Assembly: GCF_963675165.1 (NCBI RefSeq)
Contig: NW_026986601.1
Coordinates: 1 to 64,000, forward strand
Source of the DNA: Halichondria panicea
Lineage: Eukaryota > Porifera > Demospongiae > Suberitida > Halichondriidae
DNA: 64,000 nucleotides
Direction of reading: 5' to 3'
In this document: positions 56,022 to 64,000 of the stretch, piece after piece
Numbering within the stretch: position 1 is the stretch's first letter
How the letters are laid out: every line of letters starts with the position of its first letter
Notes under the pieces: model-generated
The model's input: only the letters and a program-made list of their open reading frames with translations
What the model was told of the DNA's origin: nothing
Database searches by the model: none
Translations under genes and position numbers: made by a program

Positions 56022-56158
56022 GGTGCTTCATTAACCTAGCATTACAGCAGAGAAAAGTCGGGCTGGGAACGAGGCTAATTAGCCTCCTTCACAATCACTT
56101 TAAGGAGAGGAATTGGGCGTGGGAAAGAGGCTAGTGCATACCAGCTGATACTATATAA

Positions 56159-57896
56159 TTATACTGGCGATATGAACATAAGTATGTACCTCTTAATATT
56201 CGTAAGTGCTACATCTTCAAGAATACTGATCCCTGCCTCACAGAGAGAAGCTAGTTGTGAAACCGTGGGTGGGAAAAACTGAGCAAAAACCTTTGCCGAC
56301 AGAAAGAACCTCAGACACATACATCCCTTCTCGATACTGCATAAGCGAAGTGCCCAGTGCTTCACGCCAAAGATAGAAACAATGGTCTCTTTGGCCAAAA
56401 TAGCATCACGAAGAGAAGAGCCTTCTGAAGTTAATTTCACTGACAATATTTTTTGATCTTTCCTTGAGCTGGGAAGCTTGTTGCAGGGAATCTCAAAAGC
56501 ACATCTTCTACAAAATTTGCTAAATTCAATTTGGTAATCCTCCATGATCTTCTTGTCTTCATCGGAGCCAAAGAAAGTAACAATGTTATTGACAATCTTG
56601 TGGTTGAGGAAAGACTTGTATGGCCAAAGGGCAACAAAAATATGTGGAATCGTATCAGCTTTTTCTACTTTTGCAATATATTTCTCCTCTCCCAAAGATG
56701 AAACCAAACCCAAAACATAATTTTTGACCTCTGTTACGTCCGCCTTGAGATTTTGAAGAATAGCAGTGTCAGTTAAAGCAAAGAGCTCGATCATCTTCAG
56801 AGTATCAGATGTGAGAGTGGCCTCTAGTACTGATCGATCTTCATCAGAGAGTGCAGGTGTGTTGAGATATGGAAAGAGAGTTTTGCCAGTCGCCTCTGGA
56901 CACCCTTCTGACAAGTACTGCTCAAGCGTGCATTTTTGACAATATGGACAGCAAAAGCTGGGCCCTGGTGAAGTTATGGAATCTGAATGTGAGGTCACCT
57001 CTACAGAAAGAAGATAAAAATGAATCTTATCTTCATACACTATAGTTGCTCACTCTTAGCTTGGTTAAGAAGGGGCTGGAGTTTGTTATGTGATCCAGCA
57101 GATACGTCACACCTGAGCTCCCTTGATAGACTTCCTCTGTCTACTGGTAGCCTCACAAAGGTCTTTCCGTCAACTTCTTGAGCTAGTGGAGGAAAAAGTT
57201 TACACATGGTGTGGTAGCATACTTATTAGCATATATAGCACCTGTCTAATAACTAAATGGACAGATATATAATTATGTGCGCGTATAATGTATGACATCA
57301 TGCCACATTCCTGATGGATGTATGATACCTATATGTACATGCTACAGTTATGCCTTCAAACAATTAATGGCCTGGTGGAAAGTCATGGTGTCTAACATGC
57401 AGCATCATGCACCCACAGCTAGATCTAACAGAATGCAAACACCTTTAAAATGTGAAACAGTGGTTGCACTGATTCCACAGCCAGAAAGCCAATCACTCAG
57501 TTCATCACAGCTCATCGATAGACGAAATTCAAGGGAAGCCGAGCTATACGTCTGCTTGACATTCTTTAAGAATGACTCGACCCAGGGGCCTTCCTTTTCC
57601 AAGAGGGTGATAAACTTCATGTACATGCTAGGATCAGCTCGAACTTGATCGGTCATCAGATCCACAAGTATTTGTGCTCTTTCAACATCACTTGTTTTAC
57701 TGGATGGTCCAATTAGATCTCTAGTGGTCTCACCTATATATTCTTCAGCGAAAAAAGCAGGGCCTATAGTGCTGAGAGACGATTTAACGAGGTCGATCAA
57801 CACTGAGGTACACTTGCGCATGGTGAGATATTCAACGGACCGTACTTGGCTTGAAGACCTTGATACAACAGAGTCATGGTCAATACTGGTAGCCAT
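56159..57896 (-). CDS. Death-fold (CARD-like) and SAM domain protein with a conserved unnamed region
   Basis: Three exons join in frame: 57896-57443, 57182-57054 and 57000 to at least 56190. The start Met (MATSIDHDSVVSRSSSQ) has an in-frame stop upstream. Residues about 25-120 form a death-fold, most like a CARD (DVERAQILVDLMTDQVRADP, then FITLLEKEGPWVESFL). Residues about 130-195, split by the first intron, look like a SAM domain (LSDWLSGCGISATTVSHFK, then AQEVDGKTFVRL and LQPLLNQAK). Exon 3 has a Cys cluster (CCPYCQKC) and a long region with FVALWPYKSFLNHKIVNNIV and IEFSKFCRRCAFEIP, which I cannot assign. A donor at 56190 leaves phase 2; without splicing the frame stops at 56159. The ankyrin frame at 51603 does not join in phase. 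A signalling-adaptor role is inferred. Confidence 0.65.
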
Positions 57897-58249
57897 TGCA
57901 GTGTAGATCTAGATAGGAAAACTTTAATTAGATCTAGCTAATCAACTAGATCTAGTAGATCTACAGTGTTCAGTTTTTTTACATGCAGGGAAGTTTAATA
58001 GGTTTTAAGTAGATCTATTAGGTTCTAAATAAAGTCCTTCAGTTTATAGATTTACCTGAACAACCTAACCTAGCCTGTCTTGCCACAATGAGGTCCTTTA
58101 GGCTATTAATTAAAGGCCTTGAGTCTTCTTTCACTTTTAATATAGATAGATCTAGGGGCAAGGGACTTCCCCAAATATTCCTGGAAACGACTATTGCCAT
58201 GTGGTAGACTCAAGAGTGCATTGCATTAGGAATGAACTCTTGGTAGACT
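57897..58249. other. Short intergenic stretch rich in AGATCTA motifs
   Basis: The 5' flank of the minus-strand CARD-SAM gene carries several AGATCTA/TAGATCT repeats (for example 57905-57963 and 58142-58152). No gene is seen. Receptor copy C starts just beyond it. Confidence 0.4.
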
Positions 58250-59049
58250 AGACTACATGGTTTCTGCCTCTGCTACTATCCATATCCACACAGGTAAGGC
58301 TCTCATTCCTAATTACATGTAGATCTACTAATGGCAAGCAATAGACTACTATATTAAATGGGGCTTGTCCAAACCTTCTGGAAACCATAGCGTCATTGTG
58401 ACATTAACATTTTGACCCCCCTCCCCCTCCCCCCATTTAACGTCAAGACTAATGGTGTCCCTTAAAATGAGTACATAGCGCTCACGCTTCGTCCCAGCTC
58501 TGGCTATCCCGCCTCTCCTGGTATGAGCAGCCCCACCTCCGACCAGTTCCTTGCCCAATAATCCCTGCACGTTTCATTTCAAATGTCCCTGCAACAAGTG
58601 CCACAATACTGTATTACACCAGTATATATAAACTGTAATTATGTGTTAGTTTACTATTACGTCAGTGTGTACAGGATTTCCTTAAGCACATCAATGTCTG
58701 TACACAATTTCCCTTATACCATGTCTCATACTGCTGTAAAACCACATTGAATTGATAAATATCGACCCCAAGTGGGAGATAACATCAAGCTGTGTGACCC
58801 CCTCTGTGACGGTAAGTTCACCGTTCTACAAGAGGCGCATCAAGGAGAAACCTGTTGATGTGGCCATCAAGTCAGTCAGAGGTATGCCCACATTTGGCAT
58901 GGCCCTGAACTGTGGGCACACTAGAACCCACAGTGCAGCTGGGCATTTCAATGACCTCCTTAACTATATAATTGTTAGGTTCCACTTTCTAGTGATTCAA
59001 ATTGCCTATTAATTTGTGGTTGTACATGTATACCAAGCTTTCACTTGTG

Positions 59050-59234
59050 CAGGGTGTCATACAGGGGAAAAGGGGGATATCCCCCCCCTAGCTCCAATTC
59101 CCCCCCCCCCCTTTCAATGATGACTGAGTGTCCATAGCTGGGTATTGAAATAACAGTTGACCTTTTTTTAGCAACATTTTCTGGTTACTTTTCTTATTTC
59201 CCCCCTCTACTTTAAAATCCTGTATGACACCCTG
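59050..59234. mobile_element. 185-bp CAGGGTGTCATACAG element, 5-bp target duplication
   Basis: The ends CAGGGTGTCATACAGG and CCTGTATGACACCCTG are inverted. The flanks are TTGTG on both sides (59045-59049 and 59235-59239). The matching intron site in the intact receptor gene (about 12935-12950) has a single TTGTG and no insert. A partial relative (CAGGTGTCATACAG) lies near 27431. Confidence 0.88.
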
Positions 59235-60079
59235 TTGTGGTTGTGTTGTGTGCAGTGGATGCCACCGAGGACGATGTGAAAGCTCTAGTGGCTGAGATGG
59301 AGATGTTGTCCAGTATTGGGCCTCACAAGAATATTGTTTCAATGCTGAGAGTCTATACCGTTGGAAGTGAGCATTGTGCATGTGTGTGTGTGCATGTATG
59401 GTTACTATAATAATATGTTCTACATAATTATGTCCCTACTGCACTTACTTCAGCTTTGAGTGGCTGGAAGCCAATAGCTTTGATTCTATTCATGCGATGT
59501 ATTAAGTATCCTCCTTGGTATTGTAGAGGAAATGTGTGTTGGAATGACTTTGTAACTTGAGTAGTCTTCTACAAGCCACCCACAAAACCACTCACTGACT
59601 GCTACCCTTCCCCTTACAGAGCCTATGTACATGGTGATGGAGTACATGTGTCACGGTGACTTGCTGGGTTTCCTGAAGACATCCCGTGGTCACAGCGGAC
59701 GATATACAGGTGCCAAGATCGCTAACGGCATGAGATACCTCGCTGATAGAAAAGTGGGTTGTACTTGTGTTAAAGTAACGGTTAATTATTGGTCTTTCAG
59801 ATCACATAATTATGGCCATGGCTTGTTAGAGTAATCATGCCACACGGCACATGTTTTGGCACAGTGTGTTCATTTGTTACATTTCTCGCTGCAGTTGGTC
59901 CACCGTACCCTCTATGCCAAGAATGTCCTGGTTGGCGCCAATATGAGCATCAAGATCTACAATGTGGGCTGCTTCGACATGACCTTTGAGAGCAGAAACT
60001 ACATCATGAAGTGGCTAGCCCCAGAAACCCTCTTTGATCAGACCGCCACTACATACAGAGGACATACCTACATTGTTAC

Positions 60080-60269
60080 TAGCCTCCTTCGCAGCCTCTC
60101 CTTTTTCTGTTCTTTGTCACACAGGTACGAATTGGAGGAACAAAGAAAGAAAGAATGAACCGGCTTCTTGGACGTTCTTTCTTTCTTTGTTCCTCCAATT
60201 CTTACCGTATTTTATCTTATTGACCTGTGTGACAAAGAACAGAAAAAGGAGAGGCTGCGAAGGAGGCTA
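60080..60269. mobile_element. 190-bp TAGCCTCC long-hairpin element in pseudogene C
   Basis: The arms begin TAGCCTCCTTCGCAGCCTCT and end AGAGGCTGCGAAGGAGGCTA and pair over about 45 bases; an inner hairpin has AGAAAGAAAGAA and its inverse. The 9-base flanks CATTGTTAC and CATTGTTGA agree at seven positions. It is probably a branch of the TAGCCTCG Mutator-like family. It is absent from the other two copies. Confidence 0.8.
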
Positions 60270-61229
60270 CATTGTTGACGTTATTGTCTCTGCTATTTGC
60301 ATGTCCTGTACAGTGTAGCAAATTAATTGTCTAGATCAATTGTGACCCATGCTCAATGTTTTGCAGGTGGTAGTTTGTGGAGCTGGTGACTGTGGGGGGT
60401 ACCCCCTGTAGGGAGATTCAGACTGAGGACCTCTACTCGCAACTCATGAACGGAATGAGAATGCCCTGTCCTCAGCACTGCGCCCAAAAAATGTGAAGTG
60501 CCTACTGTTTGTACATACCGCCACACAAATATTGAAAGTTGTTCTGTGGCAACCCACACGTACCTACCTGTTGTTATAGCTTGATCACTATCTAAGTTCC
60601 TTTACAGCCATGAACTTAAGCTGGACTGTTGTAGGAGGAATCCAGTGGATCCCCCCACACTTCTCCGTCATCCATGAGAAGCTCGAAGACCTGGCCAATT
60701 CTAAAGTGGTGAGTTCATCAGCTCACTTACTCTACTACATTGTTGTGTTGTTGTGTGAGCTTCCTTTACCATAATATTATACTACATCTACATACTATGT
60801 ACACGTATGCTTGTCTCCATGGCTCTATATATTTGATCACCTGTGTGCTCTACACATCACTGCAGAATCTGTTGGACTTCCAGAACTATGGCACTACTCT
60901 CAATTCGAAGAACCTGTCGCTCTCTCAACTGTTCTATAGCACTAACACTCTGTAATGGCACTCAACAACCATCTTTATTTATCTTTTTGTTTTGTTCTGT
61001 CTCATCTATTTTCTTAACCGTGGTGATTTTCTTTTAGTTTTTTTCTTTCAGTGTCGTTTTGTATGTACACATACATCAGCTGCAGTTGTTAATTACCTAT
61101 CATTATAACGTTGTACTAAATAATTGATAAAGTTTCGTACACTATCTGAATGATTAAAGGGGTGACAGCAAAAGATAATATGAGATCATAGTGTAACATT
61201 GAGAGCCGGCTGCATTACATGAATGACAT

Positions 61230-63284
61230 TTACTGTGGGTCTTCACTACTACCACGGTACACAGAATTCCTATCCTGACCATTTTCGAAATCAGCTTCAC
61301 CGTCGAAACTTGATAAGCTGGAGGAGGCGCTCTCTGACCGTTGCATTGATTCATCTCCAGTGGTACAAAGCTGTAACATGATGAATTTCAGAACACATTA
61401 ATTTTATCTTATAATTGAACTAAAGCACTAAAGTGCAGAATCCTTGCATGGGCCTTGGCGTTAGTCGGGGTTGTTTATTAAAGTAGTTTAAAGTAGATTA
61501 CATTAAAGTCGAAAACAATGTGTACAACGACATTTTCACAACAGTGCTCTACATGTCACTGCAGAATCTGTTGGACTTCCAGAACTTGTCTTCGAAGATT
61601 TTTAAACCGTTATGTTTAAAACAGTATTCACATGATGAGAACAAGCAGATAGATGGTTCCACGCAGTGCACATGCGTAGGACTAGATAAGTGGCATATAC
61701 GGCACCGGATGTAATTTTGGAAGGGGGAGGGGTTCGGGTTAGCTAAGGAAAAATAACAAAAATTAGGGCGTTTCCACATCCATGCAGTGCCGACGGTATA
61801 AGCCAGATAGTTTTGATGTCTCGAATCAGCTTGTAGCCATTGTGCAAGTTGAAGTTAGCTTTTGCTTGCTTATTCGACAACAAGAAACATGTTTCCTACA
61901 CTTCCAAGGTTGCATAATGAGTGTGTGTACACTACAGCTTGCTTTTTTCTTACTATTAGCAAGGGCGTATAAGAGAAGAGGGCATGCAACTCACTATTAG
62001 TCCAACGTGCGAGCAAAAACTGCATTCGATCTATTTATAGCTATCAGCTACCTGTACTTTGCACAAAACTCCATTTAACAGAAATCTATTTTTAGATATT
62101 ACTGTACTTTTCCAGTAACATTACTCCGCCCATTCAGTTTTTGCTCGTGGACTGTTGCATGCCCTCTTCTCTTATACGCCCTTGCTATTAGCTAACCTAC
62201 TATCTTATCTTGAGGCTATCAATGCGGTAAACGTATAATACCACTTTGGCATCCATGGCAGCTTAGCAGTCACAAATAGACAAACAAACAGACATACAGT
62301 CTGACTACTATAACCCGTGGCGCCCTAATAAAAGGCAACTTGATAAACGCTTACCTTAATGTTCGTTGCACCTTCTTCACCAAGACCTGTGTTAGGAATA
62401 ATACGGCTCCTATCAATGGGGAGTAGCCCGTTCCTATCAGGTGTGTCTTTAGCACCATTGTTTTTCAGTAATTGGCAACGTTGATCGCTTCCCATACGAT
62501 GTGCTTCGTGTAACATGGTAGATTGATCGGTGTCAGTATACAACAAACTCAGTGGAAGAAGTTTATTTATTGCCATCTTCAAGACTTTCTCAAGCGTTTC
62601 ATAGCTTAAATTATGAATTGCATAATACCATGGAGTCTCATTATTTTTGTTTGGAATTGAAACTGCTGCTGTAAGATGGTCACCTTCTACGCCATTTGCA
62701 TTACATACTCTGAGAAAGATATCGAAGTACTTCGTATTTCCACGTTTAAATGCCCGGTGGAGGAGTGTGTTGGATTTCAGACCAGCTGGTGGATGTACTC
62801 CTGTGAGTTCAGGCAGTTTGTTGCACTTAACACATTCCTCAAGTAGAACATCTACAGCAACCCAGTGTGAGTGTTCAAATGCGGACAACAACGGAGTTTG
62901 ATTTTTTTTGTTACGAGAACACAGCATACCATCTGTCAGGTTTAGTTCCTTTGCTATGGTGAGGAATAGCTCAATAATTTCCTTTGGAGCCTTGCTGCGA
63001 ATTGCACTCTGTATAGGAATATCTTTATCTTTATCTTTGAGTAAAATTTGATTTTTCGGTTTCCCATCTTCATCTTTGAGGAGTAAAATCTGTTCCTTAC
63101 TTTCCAAGAATTTAAAGAACAATTTCATCACTGCGACACCCAAGTGTTCTGAGCTTGCTGCAAAAGCATGAGTTGCAGTCCAATTGAAATTGTTGTCACG
63201 TTGATATATACGATCTTGTAGTAAGTGTGACAGATTACCCTGCTTCACATTATTTTGCTTCAGGAATTGGGTCCAGCAAATCAT
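61230..63284 (-). CDS. Ankyrin-repeat protein, copy C (356 residues, two exons)
   Basis: Exons 63284-62355 and 61370-61230 join in phase 0 (AAG/GTAAGC donor, ATGTTACAG acceptor) to give 356 residues. The first exon holds degenerate ankyrin repeats, for example DKDKDIPIQSAIRSKAPKE, NKKNQTPLLSAFEHSHWVAV, SNTLLHRAFKRGNTKYFDIF, NKNNETPWYYAIHNLSYETL and QSTMLHEAHRMGSDQRCQLL. A small in-frame repeat (LLKDEDGKPKNQILLKDKDK) is an insertion relative to copy B. The second exon is Ser- and acid-rich (MQRSESASSSLSSFDGEADF). The start is MICWTQFLKQ, after an acceptor-like ATTTAG. It is convergent with receptor pseudogene C, 290 bases from its stop. The intron carries a 225-bp element and a stray fragment of a receptor exon. 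Confidence 0.78.
61544..61586 (+). pseudogene. Isolated fragment of the receptor's last exon and its acceptor
   Basis: GTGCTCTACATGTCACTGCA followed by GAATCTGTTGGACTTCCAGA repeats the border of the receptor's last exon (14421-14453, 60846-60892). It lies inside the ankyrin copy C intron, about 650 bases beyond the real exon. It probably reflects a small additional duplication. Confidence 0.75.
61960..62184. mobile_element. 225-bp CAAGGGCGTATAAG element, 7-bp target duplication
   Basis: The ends CAAGGGCGTATAAGAGAAGA and TCTTCTCTTATACGCCCTTG are perfect inverted repeats over about 32 bases. Inner arms GAGCAAAAACTG and CAGTTTTTGCTC also pair. The flanks are exact 7-base repeats CTATTAG (61953-61959 and 62185-62191). 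It lies in the ankyrin copy C intron. Confidence 0.9.
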
Positions 63285-64000
63285 TTCCTAAATGGTAAAA
63301 ATGGTAGAGGCAATTAATGTATGACAGACACATTGCACCATTAAACTGTACAATGTCATATTATTCTATTAAATCTAGTGAAGTTTGTAAGATTACATAT
63401 GGCTATATATATATATGTAGATCTATTAGCTATAGTATAAACTACCTGTAATTGTGTTGCCATAGTTGTATGCCTTGATCACAAATTAATGAGGAATCTG
63501 GCTAAAAATAATTACAATAATATACTATGTATCAATGTGATCTTTATTGTTGTTACCAAATATGGTGTTGGAAGTGTTTCTTCTTGTATTTGATTGGCCA
63601 AAAAATACTGTGGTAAAATCAGTAGACCACAGCTAGGCTAGAGGGACTTCCTTGTTATGTTATGTCAGTGGCAACTTGCATGCCCATGAAACTGAAAACA
63701 CTGCTTATATATTATAGTTATAGTTATTATCATCAAAAATTCTGCTGTGTGAGGAGTTGCTTTGGAGACACTCTGGGAGAGAGCTTGGGCTCAGGCTGAG
63801 CTTTTTGCTCACTGACTGCACGCACTGCACTGCACTGGGCCTGTTCTTAATAATAATATAGGAGTGGCTATTTAAGCTTACCTTTGCTTGCCTACTAGCC
63901 TGGCATAGCTGAAGAGAGCTGGTCAGCCTGTGTAGAGCTAGCTGTGTTGTTTCTTCTGGCTGGTTGCTGCGCAGTAAGTGGAGGAAGGGGCTGATTAATT
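63285..64000. other. Flank of ankyrin copy C
   Basis: Positions 63285 to about 63700 match the DNA upstream of ankyrin copy B (for example TTTGATTGGCCAAAAA near 63588 and 51980). The end of this stretch (ATGAAACTGAAAACACTGCT) matches 14878 in copy A. No exon is recognised, though the window end may cut an upstream exon of the ankyrin gene. Confidence 0.5.

Larger units (their letters stand above)
51604..56158. other. Intergenic or intronic region with repeats, no recognised exon
   Basis: The first 740 bases are part of the duplicated block (matched upstream of the ankyrin frame in copy C and after 14867 in copy A). Beyond about 52340 I recognise only repeats, listed separately. A fragment with the TGGCGCTGTAATTACATCAA terminus lies near 54282. 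If the gene at 56159 has further 3' exons they would be here, but I could not find them. Confidence 0.45.
58250..60939 (+). pseudogene. Receptor pseudokinase copy C (3' half only, broken)
   Basis: Homology to the receptor gene begins at the end of the membrane exon (CTACTATCCATATCCACACAG) and runs to the stop. Lesions include TAA for AAA in the juxtamembrane exon, an insertion after CAGTTCCTTGCC (58554), a deletion that removes the glycine loop (58774-58840), an in-frame loss of 22 codons in the kinase insert, loss of the donor after TACATACAG, a frameshifting deletion after GTGGTAGTTTG, and a frameshift in the last exon (AACTATGGCACTACTC). The catalytic loop reads HRTLYAKN and the DFG position NVG, so the HRD and DFG Asp are missing here too. 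Two elements interrupt it. Confidence 0.9.

Noticed and set aside
51603..56190. Joining the CARD-SAM exons to ankyrin copy B as one gene
   Set aside because: The donor at 56190 leaves phase 2, and the ankyrin acceptor in that phase runs at once into TGA. An unseen intermediate exon could still connect them.

Overview
The window reads as nuclear DNA of an early-branching metazoan, most likely a demosponge. The organism call is an inference from gene content: an immunoglobulin-domain receptor tyrosine kinase, ROC-COR, ZU5, SAM and death-fold proteins, and short spliced exons with GT-AG introns. The DNA is AT-rich and crowded with short inverted-repeat elements. I see no transposase or reverse transcriptase frame, no tRNA or rRNA gene, and no CRISPR array.

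Layout. Positions 76-5344 (minus) hold seven exons of COP9 signalosome subunit 1 (GPS1/CSN1), whose 3' end lies beyond the window start. Positions 7368-14514 (plus) hold an apparently complete 17-exon receptor tyrosine kinase of 827 residues. It has a signal peptide, three Ig domains, an FN3 region, one membrane segment and a kinase fold that lacks the catalytic HRD Asp and the DFG Asp, so it is a predicted pseudokinase receptor. Positions 18515-37354 (minus) hold exons whose splice phases fit a single frame of 1963 residues: ankyrin repeats, Ig domain, ROC-COR GTPase, zinc-binding motif, death domain, ZU5, a second conserved region and a C-terminal death domain. This resembles a DAPK-like core joined to an UNC5/PIDD-like tail. 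One of its exons sits inside a transposon-like element with terminal inverted repeats.

The 3' half of the receptor gene, together with a convergent ankyrin gene, is repeated at 47690-51603 and 58250-63284. Both receptor copies are broken pseudogenes. Both ankyrin frames remain open, while the ankyrin partner of the intact receptor is deleted except for a last-exon remnant at 14788-14866. Between the two copies lies a minus-strand gene (56159-57896) with an N-terminal death-fold domain, a SAM domain and a conserved region I cannot name.

The space between genes is mainly non-autonomous elements: a family beginning TAGCCTCG with 9-bp target duplications (Mutator-like), a family with 7-bp duplications, a family beginning ACCGTATAG, large fold-back palindromes (15674-17615, 28655-29525, 45190-46075), a moderately repeated ~550-bp element, and a long (CA)n tract. 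The death-fold, ROC and receptor genes suggest a neighbourhood of membrane-to-apoptosis or innate-immune signalling genes, but this functional link is inference.
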